DNA from: Perkinsus marinus ATCC 50983
Taxonomy: Eukaryota > Perkinsozoa > Perkinsida > Perkinsidae
Direction: 5' to 3'
Assembly (NCBI RefSeq): GCF_000006405.1
Contig: NW_003203876.1
Span: 4,377-68,376 of the forward strand
DNA: 64,000 nucleotides
A model generated the notes under the pieces. It was not told the DNA's origin. It worked only from the letters and a program-made list of their open reading frames with translations, and ran no database searches. Of this stretch, positions 52,788 through 63,447 are shown in pieces. The position numbers and the translations under genes are program-made. Position 1 is the stretch's first letter. Each line of letters opens with the position of its first letter.

Positions 52788-54677
52788 CTACGCATCTCCG
52801 GTGATGGGCTCTAATACACCCAATTCCTTCCCCACAGACACGAATGCGGCCACCGCCTTCTGCAGCTGTTTTTCAGTATGCGCCGCGGAAAGTTGTACCT
52901 AATCGTTCAACACTCTGTAAAACAACAATCACAGCGTCACTCACTCTGATTCTGGCTTGGCCTTTGGGTACAACAGGGTAACTAAACCCAATGACGTAGA
53001 TATCCCTATCCAGGAGGGCGTCAGCAAACTGAGTCGCGAGCTTAGCATCACCGAGGAGGACGGGGACGATGGGACAACGCGAGTCGCCCAACACGGTAAA
53101 ACCAGCACGGTTGAGAGCTTTGCTGAGAGAAATACGGCTGTACACAGCTCAAGCCATAACTCAGATTTACCGGAAATACTCCGTATTCTTCGCCAGCTTC
53201 TCCTGAAGCTCCGGACTTTCCTCCAACTTCTCAAAGGCGACCTGAAGACCAAATATCACCACGCTGTTCCTGAATAAAACCTACTTGACTGGCACCGACA
53301 ACGCTGGGAGCCACCGAGTTGCTGAACAGATAAGGGCGTGCCTTTTGACGCATCACTTCAATGATATCAGAAGACGCTGCCGTATATCCACCGGTCGCAC
53401 CACCTGATACCGAGGTGCAGTCAACATGACAATATATTCCACAGCAGAATGAATAAATCCATTGAATGAGACGCCACTGGTAATAAGACCTACCGAGAGC
53501 CTTCCCCAACGTCGAGTTTATGATGTCCACTTTGACGCCATACATATCAGGAGTACCGCGACCATTGGCACCGAAGACTCCAGTGGCGTGGCATTCATCC
53601 ACCATAACATAGGTATTAGGATACCTACAACAGGGGTACTATGACAAAGACCTTGTGTAGCATGTGGGAGTACTTGTGGGCTAACTCGACGATCTTGTCG
53701 AGTGGAGCGATATCACCGTCCATTGAGAAAACCCCATCCGTAACAATCAGGCGGATCTGAAAGTTGTAATAGGATCACGAAAGGCAACTTCATGTATACT
53801 TTCGCATTGCTAGCCTCCTTAATTTTGGCCTCCAAGTCCTGCATGTCCAGATGATTATATCTGCAGAAGAACGAGATCCACCAAAGTGAATATACCCTAC
53901 CCGTAAATTGAACCCGAAGTCCTCACCTTGACAACGTGACGACATATCCATTGGACCAACATACCACACAACTACAAGTCCACCGTACTTACCTGAACCT
54001 TTGGGCCTTGCACAGTCTTATTCCATCAATGATGCTCGCATGATTCAAGACATCCGAGATCACAGCGTCTTCAGCACTCAACAACGTCTCGAATATACCA
54101 CCATTTGCATCGAAACACGAAGGAAATAAAATGCAATCCTCCATACCGTGAAACTGAACAAGCACGAATCACCAACGAGTATAAACCAGACAATACAGAC
54201 CTTTGCAATGGTCCTCTCAAGTTTCTTATGAATATCCTGAGTTCCACAGATAAATCTCACACTGCTCAAACCAAACCCATGAGTCTTCAGTGTTTCCGCA
54301 GCCGCAGCGACCAACTGTGGATCGTTAGCAAGACCGAGGTAATTGTTGGCACCTCGAAAGACAACAATGTCAACTTCAACCAGCACGACAACACAGGTAC
54401 TTACAAAAATTCAGAATATCGCGTTGCTTGCCACCCTCAACGTGGAGGCTCGCTCCCTGTGGACTTGTGATGATACGCTCCGATTTATACCTAGTAACAC
54501 AATAACAATCATCTCAAACATTTCACTTACGTTCCTGTCGATTTGGCTTCCTCCACTACTGCCTTCAGTTTATCCGCCAGCGCACCATGAGTAGCAAAAC
54601 CACGGGATAACGTCAGGACAGAATAGTGAGGAAGACGAGGGAGAATCGCAACAGACGCCAGACAATGGGAGATCATC
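52788..54677 (-). CDS. GCAT: Glycine C-acetyltransferase (2-amino-3-ketobutyrate CoA ligase)
   Basis: PLP enzyme that cleaves 2-amino-3-oxobutyrate with CoA to glycine and acetyl-CoA, the second step of threonine breakdown, usually mitochondrial. From ATG 54677 the protein starts [20 protein letters not shown], a likely presequence, then [99 protein letters not shown] and the PLP-lysine motif [11 protein letters not shown] followed after an intron by [20 protein letters not shown]. The C-terminus is [20 protein letters not shown] to EPITGDA, stop at 52788. About eight short introns. The one at about 53857-53994 contains a tRNA-like sequence in the sense direction. Serine palmitoyltransferase and ALA synthase share the fold, but VRFICGTQD and NGRGT fit GCAT. 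Confidence 0.93.
53857..53994 (-). repeat. GCAT intron containing a tRNA-like element, sense
   Basis: On the minus strand: GTTGGTCCAATGGATATGTC (D-arm-like), a CAAGGTGAGGAC stretch, then CTTCGGGTTCAATTTACGG (T-arm/B-box-like) at tRNA spacing. Confidence 0.5.
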
Positions 54678-57276
54678 TTGGAAATGAAAAACTATTGACG
54701 AGAGTTAGTGACAAACGGATCACTTGGGATTAAAACATAACGAAACTTGAAGCACTGCACTCAAGCTAGCTGCTCAGCTCATCCATGGCCACGCAATATT
54801 TCCATACCATTCCTTTCTCAATTCTGGATCCCCTCGAACACAATTGATCTACTGAGCTGCACTGAACTCATCAGGTCAGAGATCACTTTCTACTGATTAT
54901 CCAAGAATGGTTATTTTTAGCGACTCGCTACCAGCGAGTGACGTCAGGGCAGGCCTCCTTTTTAGTGTTATAATGTGAACAATACAGACAATTGGACATA
55001 CCAGGATAAACAAGGAGCTGCGGCCTGTTAACAGCGGCTAATGTCGAAACGTGTAATACTTTTTAATCGCAGATTTCTCTTCGACTGATGATGTAGCAAC
55101 GGGTGGTGACTCAAACGAAATCGTGATAATTTTGTGGCGCGTGAAGACGTCGAATCATTAAGAGCCGTTCTTTGCATTCCAACCTTCCTTTGTGGGGAAA
55201 TGTTGACGCTAGACTCGGCAGAAACTGATTATGAACCTTGTCGGAGTTGAGGTTGTCTTTCACTGAGTTCGCAATGTAATTCTTAGCAGTGTAATGCATT
55301 ACTATGGGTAATCCGGAAGGGAAAGCCAAAACCCTCTGGCCAAGCATATCGCCAAAAAGCTCGAGTCCACTGGACTCAGTCCAGATACAATCATAGTCTT
55401 TGCGATACGCATGCACATAGCGTAAGCTACCCTGCGCAGCACAACTAAGCTTCAAATCGAGAGCCCTGACACCTCCGATCGATCATTTTCGATGGGTTGT
55501 GGATCAACATGCGTATTATACTGCGAACACAGTCGGCTTGTCAGTTCGACGTTACAACAACCCTCGGGACATCACTTAGCAGGGGCTTACTGCGATGAGC
55601 CAGATGGGCGTATAGAGCCAGTGCATCCTGGAAAGCGCTTATAGAAAGCGGCGGCTTCCATCAGACGTAAGGGCCGACTCCTGAAGAGTAGCCACAAATC
55701 AAAATGATGCGTAGTAGGCCTATTTCTAATCCGTGTCAGAGGGATTCTCTATTCGCGATGAACGGCCAGGACCTGCGTCACAATGTGTAGTCTTAACAAG
55801 CGCAAGGGAGACGGTAGCATCCAAGCTGGCGTTGTTGACGCAGAATATACATTTATGGACGGATTTTCATGAGAAAACTTGGTTTACGGATACTCCTAAG
55901 AATTATAAAAAATTCAAGGAAATCAGTAAAATTCCAAAATTTCATTAACCGGAGCAAACAGTTTCGATTTTCGACACATCGCGCCCAACATGACCTATTT
56001 TGTGTCATCCACACCTGACCTAAAGATACTGTTGCCATCATCATCGTAATTCGCGGATAACCGTGGAACCCGCAAACTTTGCGGGTTCTTGGCTTCAAGA
56101 CGAACAAATGATGAGAAGTTCTCATTGTATTCCACGCCTACTGAAGTACGACCTACTATGACACCAACACAAATAATATATGATATTGACCATTAATACT
56201 TGTTACAGAGTATTGTTTCTGCTATACCATCTCTCGGCTCTGAGTTTCCATAGAGTGACACGAATGTGCGGTGTTTTCCACCCTATTTTGATACTCGCCT
56301 GCCAATGGTAGGCTGTTATTACCATCGTCACCAGCAGCACCACCTCCACCAAAAGCACCTTTGATACAGGAGGGTTTCAAGTCTCCTAGCAGCGCAGTAC
56401 CGCAGTATTGATACACTAGTACAAAACCCTCTATGAACACCTTTAACAAATACCATATTTTTCTGAGTCTGCGCATACTTGTTGATAAGTTCTATAAGCA
56501 AGTTTTAGAAACAAATAAAACGCAGTAAGTTCGTGATATTGTCATATATCACGTGCAGTATCTTTACCTGACATACATATCACCGAAAGTACACTCTGAA
56601 ATACGGACTACAATATCGTACCACTCTCTTCTTTCTTCGGACTATTTTCATGTACTCGCAGACTTCCCTCTTCAGAGAAGCGTACCAAATGACGGCATAC
56701 GACCCTGGCGAAACGCCTACCACCATGTTCTTCATCAACTATGACTGGCTGTTGCGGCAAGAAAGTAGACAGTGTTGCGGGAACACTGAAAGTTACCGAC
56801 TCTCCGGTACTGCAGTCAATGCCACTCACTTTGCGAATACTCATGCAAAAACCAAATGCAACTAACAACATGAGGAAATGAAAGCAAAAACGAGATAACA
56901 ACCAGTAACACTCATTGGAATAGTCTCAAAGACACTAATCTAAAAGCCACGCTATGAAAAAAAACTACACGCTAGTAGCTCACTCCTTGAATTCCTCTAT
57001 ACCATGCTCTACTAGCGTGAAACAGACATTCGCGTAAATCCGCTGCGTCAACCTCGAAGACTGTTACCATCGCATTTCTCATCGCGGTAGATCAGTCATC
57101 ACGGATTGCACATCGCACTGCCCAACTTTGTCTTGTATCGTCCGCCGCGGCTCGTCAGCTGAATCTTGCCACGCACTCCTCTGCTGACTACACTGCCATA
57201 CCCTCGCCTATGTCATCGAAGATGGAAAAGGTGAACGGTTCACCTTGGTTAACGTATTGCACCTTGGTGTACTGCG
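54678..57276 (-). other. No resolved gene; coding-like minus-strand pieces
   Basis: Minus-strand 55455-55111 reads YVHAYRKDYDCIWTESSGLE and continues open for 114 codons to a stop, but begins without ATG and is unrecognised; it may be a terminal exon. Minus-strand 56871-56608 starts MLLVAFGFCMSIRKVSG, a possible short signal peptide, and 56476-56222 adds a hydrophobic segment (LLKVFIEGFVLVYQYCGTAL); they may be exons of one small secreted or membrane protein. Splicing not resolved. Confidence 0.25.
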
Positions 57277-57376
57277 NNNNNNNNNNNNNNNNNNNNNNNN
57301 NNNNNNNNNNNNNNNNNNNNNNNNNNNNNNNNNNNNNNNNNNNNNNNNNNNNNNNNNNNNNNNNNNNNNNNNNNNN
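57277..57376. other. Assembly gap (100 N)
   Basis: Exactly 100 N; true size unknown. Confidence 0.99.
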
Positions 57377-58230
57377 AGCCCTCCGTTCCTCTTATACTCC
57401 AAAAGTTTCCGCTCAATGAGACATGAGACGTGAGCCATGCGCGGGTTCACCGTAGACCCGTGCAGGTCTCATGTCCGAGCTGCTCGATTTGTATGTGAGG
57501 CTGCTCCATGAGAGCGCGAGTTCGCGGTTCTCGGACTTCAGCAGTGCTGATCATCATTGACGGTGCTGATTATCAGCACCGTCAAGCCCTCTAAGCTGCA
57601 CAACCACCGAAGGGGACTTAGTAGGAAGTCCACCAACGCTATGGCTCATAACAGGAGTCCCAGCACCAGCGACCTGAGTTTGCCTTGCAGTGTAGCATAT
57701 CAGTTGAAGAGCTGGACCCTCTAATGACGAGAGATGAGCGATGCTCAGACTCATCCGTCCTCGTGAAGACGCACCTCCACTTCGACAGCGGACACTTACA
57801 CTGCCCCCAGTATGGGGGCTCGACAATATAGGGGCCCTATATCGTTTAGCGCCGATAGAGAGCCATCCCCATGAACATAGAGAGGTACCAACAAGGCGCG
57901 AGCCATACGTCAGGCCCCGTACCAGCCCAGCATACGGCCATACGAAACGAAGCTACTGCGTGGATATATCGAATGATCACGGCCAACAGACGGGCGGAAG
58001 AATTTATCCAGTCCGTCTAGCAGCGTGCCAAATTGGCACTGCCAATCTCAGGACTGCCAGCTTCCCCATCCTCATCGAACCAAGTTGGCACCTTGATGCC
58101 AGTGTCCTCTGCCATGCCATGAACCATCACGTGGTAGAAGCTGGCCGTCATTCCAGCTGCTGCTACAACACTGAGAGGATCCCCGTTCATCTCGAAAGAG
58201 AGCAAACTCAACTCTGAGCCCTTGACATCA
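57377..58230. other. Unresolved; possible minus-strand coding pieces and a hairpin
   Basis: Minus-strand stretches MNGDPLSVVAAAGMTASFYH (about 58190-58020) and LQLICYTARQTQVAGAGTPV (about 57710-57620, ending LRGLDGADNQHRQ) look coding but could not be joined. A perfect 12-bp hairpin (57558-57584, TGACGGTGCTGA, TTA, exact complement) lies exactly over the stop codon of the second stretch. Confidence 0.35.
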
Positions 58231-60070
58231 ACAAGAACACCATCGAAGGAGATCTATGCCATCTACAGCTTGTCTTAAACAAATTTTCTGTTTTTCTACC
58301 AGAATTTTCCTCAGATCGTCGACGACTTCCTCCGGGGACTCTCCGAGATGACTCCCGAGGAGCTTCCGCGCCTCCAACGACCTCTCCTCCCTCAGCAGCC
58401 TCTCGTATCGCCGCACACTCGCGCACACCTGGGAAAGGATAGTTTCGTGGCGCGTGATGTAGGCCTACCTACTCCCACTGGCGGCGACACCATATTCTGT
58501 TCCATCAATCGCATATTCCGGCGAGCCAGAACTTGAACTCTGCGCATGCGTGCAACATCAGTCATTTCCTCCGACGACATTGACCTTGAGTAACCGCCAC
58601 GACCATCCCTTCGAATCACAGCAGACGAGAAACCTCCCGCCTGGATAGTGTAATACTGCAACCCCTTGAACCGGCCTTACCCTGGACAGTGGTGATGGGG
58701 TTTTGAGTACCCGTTGAGGCACTGGAGCCGATGGAGCTTCGAATCGATACAAGTCTCCACCCAAGGGCGCCGACAACGATCTGTCGAGCAATCTGAATGA
58801 GACGGGAAATTGACGGGGAAAAATGATCTAATTTGTGCATGGACTAGGAGAATCCTCCAGACAGAGCTGTTAGAAAGGACCGTGCGGAATGGGTCACCTT
58901 CTCTGCAATGAACTCCGGCCGATCAAAGCCTCGATCATATCATCCCTGAAGAAAAATGCGCGCACTACGTCTCGAACCCACGTCTATTCATGCTCGAGGA
59001 TCAGCCGTACCGATCATCTGCCGCCTCCACTGGAGTAACTCCGCCAGGATCAGCCGCTTTCACAGATGCGCCACAATACACCAGAAGAGAGACCTATACA
59101 TTAGTACCGACGAGATCCTCACCAGTGCACTTTACCAGCCTGCAGTTGCCTGTTCGGACGGCTGCCACCAAACACGTGTGTCCGAGGGGTGTTTTATTCG
59201 ATTCGATAAATACACTACCATGCAAGCTCGCATCATTGGGAACTCCTGAGAATCTTGATGTTGACCATGCAAGATACAGAGTAGGTTAGCTAGTGGCACT
59301 ATCTCACTTTTCAATGCCAGAGCCAGCAATGTCGCAACATTATCTGTGATCCCCAACACACAAGCCAGGAACAACGGCGTATACCCCCCTCTCGTTGTCC
59401 GGCACAACAGACTAGCACCATGACGTACCAACAACTGTCAGGTGAGAATCGTCATCTGCGAGTGAGTATGAATTCACCTTTATGCACTCCGCTGCTCCCT
59501 CACACATAGCAGCATGATGCAGCGGAGCGAAACCACTTTTTCTATCGATGCTACTGCCGTCAGCGCCGGACTCCAAAAGCATCGATAACATCCGAGGATC
59601 GTTATTCCACACCGAGAGGAGGACCGGTGAGGCTTTGAGGGAATTCAATTTACTCAGAGGCCGTCCCTCTGACACCATGGACCTACGGAAAACTAATGGG
59701 TGCACGGTTCGAACCATACCCCTTTAGCTTACCGAACAATGTCATCATCTCCTCGAGCAACTGCCCTATACAATTCGAACAATGCATCAATCTCGGGGCT
59801 TGCTGGCGGCGGATCGACAGGAGGATTCAATCCCAACTGCGATAGCTCCTCCATGCGAACTCTTTGATACCGCTAATTACCTCGTCCATCTCAGGAAACT
59901 TCTCGTTATGTACGAATGACGATGCCTGTCTGATCATAACGAGGATAAAAAAATCTTCGCTCCGCTCAACTCTATCCCAACACAAAACCACCTTCTCTAG
60001 CAAGCAATGCCAACCTCACTCGTGCGCTCTTTGAGAGCGGTTCGCAGCTCCTTCGCATCGTCAAGAGCCT
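58231..60070 (-). CDS. Ankyrin-repeat protein, spliced
   Basis: Exons on the minus strand give, in order, LIRQASSFVHNEKFPEMDE; RVRMEELSQLGLNPPVDPPP to RAVARGDDDIVR; then ankyrin repeats: SPVLLSVWNNDPRMLSMLLE SGADGS, KSGFAPLHHAAMCEGAAECI, LLVRHGASLLCRTTRGGYTP LFLACVLGITDNVATLLALA, KTPLGHTCLVAAVRTGNCRL, LLVYCGASVKAADPGGVTPV EAADDRDDMIEALI. Downstream, a basic helical region (VARMRRVQVLARRNMRLMEQ, EERSLEARKLLGSHLGESPE) follows. Ankyrin repeats mediate protein binding; no catalytic domain is recognised. Introns near 59727 and 58925-58991 contain B-box-like sequences and the intron near 59240-59301 belongs to the shared intron family. Both gene ends are approximate. Confidence 0.7.
59240..59301 (-). 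repeat. Ankyrin-gene intron, member of the shared intron family
   Basis: Donor GTGAGATAGTGCC; then CCTACTCTGTATCTTGCATG, GTCAACATCAAGATTCTCAG as the 3' end. Removing it restores the ankyrin frame (ALALK to RVPNDASLHG). Confidence 0.7.
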
Positions 60071-60285
60071 ATCGATAATATATCAACGCCGAGTCAGCTT
60101 CAGCACTGACCGCACAGTAACACTTTCATCGCGAGATCGTCTCAACTTCGACATTCAACTGTTACGCTGTGTGAACAGGAGTCGACAAAATTAGTACTGG
60201 GATGCTCCCGGTTTTGAACGTGTACTATAGGCAGCATATATGTGTGTATGGATGCTCAACCATAGTTCAGCTCTCTATCCTTATA

Positions 60286-60428
60286 ATAATAAACGTGAGC
60301 AACCACATGCTCCATGAGGTTGCTCACTTTTATTATGAGTGCATGCAGGCATTCACAGGAATACCACTCTCAAGACTCTTGAGAGTGGTATTCCTGTGCA
60401 TGCTAACAGTCTTAAGTCAAGACTGTTA
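60286..60428. repeat. Three consecutive hairpins
   Basis: H1 60286-60336: 19-nt arms with one mismatch (ATAATAAACGTGAGCAACC). H2 60354-60398: perfect 22-bp arms (CACAGGAATACCACTCTCAA GA) separated by one base. H3 60404-60428: perfect 10-bp arms (TAACAGTCTT) around AAGTC. They lie between the stop of the upstream minus-strand gene (60593) and the ankyrin gene start. Confidence 0.93.
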
Positions 60429-60592
60429 TCGACACGAACTAGCGAAACGTACTCAAAATTCACTTCCAAAAACTATCACTCCGCGCAGGCGACTGCTTCC
60501 TCGGAAATAATAAGTCCAAAGCCGTACTCTCTGGAAAGTAGCTATTCCCGAATGTCCAACGCAAAACATCGAGAACATCGACACCAGAGCGA

Positions 60593-62398
60593 TTAAGTCG
60601 CATGAACATATCCAACAGACGCACTCCGCAACATCCTCATCGCAGCCTTCTGACGATCCGTTGCGACCGGCATCATCGGATAGACTCCAAGACGGTCAGA
60701 CAGTCTTGTCTTTCCATCGTCGAGCCCAAGTTGACACTCGCGAATAACATCTAAACGCTCAGCAACTTCCCCTCCCGTTCCGCCGTAGTAGATCTCCTCC
60801 ACTGCTCGCCACTTGTCATTGCCATCATCGATCCGCTGCTTCGAAGGCCAAAGGTTCTCTTCTGATCGACTCTTCTTGCGACGGCTACGCACGCCCGCTT
60901 GAAAGGGTCGAGTTGGAGATTTATGCACGGCGTAGTTCAGATGAGTTCCATCACTGCTATCTTCCTTGCAGATTTCAGAAGCTTTCTGATCGATATAGTC
61001 GAATAATCTGAAAATTTCTAGCGGAGCGATGCGAAAAAATTCTCATTACCTCCTCCAAAGAACCTCTCTTTGCCAGCTATCACTCTTACAAATTTTCACT
61101 ATGAACTTTTCCTTTTGCTGCTGGTCTGCTGATACCGGCTCAGCTGACCACGCTGTAGGAGCAGTCGTTGTCTTTTCCCTATTTTTCAACAAGTCATCTT
61201 CAATGACGTACTCTCCCTTACTCCTTTCCAACTCCTTCAGGTCGTTTTTGGAGCGGATGGCCAACCGAAAGGACTCTCTCTCGATTCCGAGAAAAAATAA
61301 AGTCCAAACCTGATGATCACTGTGTCACCGCATGTGTCACCACGATGTTACCCTGGCTTTCCTCTCGAACTTTCCTCCGAATCAACTTTTCCGCTTTCTG
61401 CTGACCCTTTTTCCGGCGGCTAGCCAAGCACACCTCCCGACGTATCTTGGCCGAAGCCTTCAGTTGGAGTTTCGCCAAGACCTTCCGAACAATACATTCA
61501 CACCGAGAGGGACCACATTGACGACAAATCTTCCGGATGCGCATGCCCATCATCAGCAACCCTCCCCTGAGCGCTCTGTTCTACTACACAGATCTTCTAT
61601 AACAGCCACTGACCTTATGTAGCTTAGCTGATGGAAAACTTTATTAAACATTATGGAAAACTTCGTCACCTTCGCACTGTAGTGGAGCTGATACTATATA
61701 CCATCGTTCCGCCCGTTCCTCTCCGGGGGTCCGATTATTCGTTTGACGGGTTAAGATGAGTGGACGTCTCACGCAAGTGACTTATGTCAGACGTGCATGA
61801 AATATTATATAGGTTTACTACACCTTCACAGACTCTCTCTATATTAGTCCCCCGTTCGACTCCACCCTCACCTCAAGGGCACCTCCATCAGCCGGTGCCT
61901 CAGCCAATATAGTGGAAATGCTCTGCAACGGTTCTTGGCTCAAGTCGCCGCTTCCTGGCGTTGGTGTTATCGCTCTGAAATCAGCTGAGTGAATCCATCG
62001 AGAAATCAAACTTACACTCTTCTTTCCTTCTTGTCGACTTTTCGAAACTCGACAGGTTGACTCTCATCCTCCTCAGCCGTTAGCCGTGTACTACTCGCGG
62101 TATGCGAAACTCGAATAGTCGGCAGTTTTTTCAGCGAGGAAATGCGATGAACCTTTTATAATTTGCATCCAACCAAAGTCCACCTAAGAAACCTCACAGA
62201 TTTCCCCTCGAACTCGTCAGCCAGGCATCTCAAAGTCTTCCCCCACGCTGCCTGCCGTCGACGATACTCACTGTCCTCTACACTCTCTCTCAGCAATCGC
62301 CATGATGCCTGTTGGCGCAACCAAAACTCCGGGCAAGATTCACTCTTGTTATCCCGCAACAGAGCTGACATTTCCAACAAGCTATAGAAAGGAATCAA
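60593..62398 (-). CDS. Unrecognised basic, helical protein, spliced
   Basis: Minus-strand exons in order: an N-terminal piece (ESCPEFWLRQQASWRLLRES), VHRISSLKKLPTIRVSHTAS to ESQPVEFRKVDKKERR (about 62150-62010), AITPTPGSGDLSQEPLQSIS (about 61980-61880), a Lys/Arg-rich piece with KICRQCGPSRCECIVRKVLA (61520-61330), AIRSKNDLKELERSKGEYVI to QQQKEKFIVKI (61264-61075), and a last exon with YYGGTGGEVAERLDVIRECQ ending SVGYVHAT at 60593. Low complexity, basic, helical; no domain recognised. A CxxC...CxC cluster might bind metal. The intron at about 61580-61870 starts with a tRNA B-box-like sequence. Confidence 0.5.
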
Positions 62399-63447
62399 CT
62401 ATCATGTCGTTCCACATGATGTCTTTAAAGTTACTTTCATCAAAATCAACATAGAGCTATTCGAAAGCGTTTCTAGGAAGATGAACTCAAAAGCGGTTCG
62501 GCTAATACTGTACAGAAGTACCGATTTTAACATGCATATTACAAAACACTCTAACCCTACACGCTACGACAACAACGACCACACGAAGATCATCATCCCT
62601 CCTCCACCAACGGTGCCTCCCTCTGGGTAGCTGGATCGATCCAAGTCCATAACAATCACCTCAACAAGCTCGAGTCACAAGTTTAGCTCCTTCTAGTATG
62701 CATAGTTTCAACCTACTGTTGCTCCTGCTATGAGCATTTGACAGGTCTTTCAAACCCCAGCAATAGTACCAGAACCAACACTAAGCTTTACCGAGCATGT
62801 AACGCACACTCATGATTATAGCAAGATCGTCAAGGACCGGGAGGAGGAGGAGGAGGCGCGTCAGTGTCCATATTCACACTCTTCACACTGTCGTACCAAA
62901 TAGTCCATCTGAATTACATGCCGCAGGTATACCACAAATTGGTCGGAAGAAACCAACACGAGAATCCGAAATCATTTAATTGTCGAGCTCGTTGTAACAA
63001 TACCACTCCTCGCGCTAGTCCTGCCTATCCCTACCTGCCCTTCAACGACTCCTTCGGGATCTCTCCCATGCCCATTTGGTAGTGACAGAAAACCACCCCA
63101 TGCTTCAGCCAGTTCTACCATGGCACGAGTACGCCCAGTATGGGAACATATTATTGCTTTCCTCAAATGAGCTCATAAGTTTTTTCAGTAATTGGAGAAT
63201 TACGGTAGAAATGTACAGGTGAAAAATTCCTAAGAGTCTCCATATTGTCACCAATACATGTAGCTGACCATGAGCATATCAGAGTGGGAATATATTTTTG
63301 AATTCCTCAGCTGAGCTCGTCAGTTTTCTCACAACATTACGAAGATTCACACATGATTTTGGGGTAAAAATGTACAAAAGTCAACGAAAATTTCCTAAAT
63401 TTTTTTCATAATTTTCATACTGCTACCAACACAAGTAGTCAAAAATT
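62399..63447. other. Mostly non-coding, dispersed repeat in an intron
   Basis: About 63180-63440 holds two related units of the intronic repeat also present in the R i e s k e and nuclease introns. A minus-strand stretch near 63120-63040 (HGVVFCHYQMGMGEIPKE) may be an exon of the gene that continues upstream. No other gene is seen. Confidence 0.4.

Noticed and set aside
57741-58217. Plus-strand ORF of 158 codons
   Set aside because: Its composition (many His, Arg, Pro) is typical of an antisense shadow, and the minus strand reads as better coding sequence here.
60286-60428. Intrinsic transcription terminators or a CRISPR array
   Set aside because: The genome is eukaryotic with spliceosomal introns; the hairpins lack U-tracts and there are no regularly spaced identical repeats with unique spacers.
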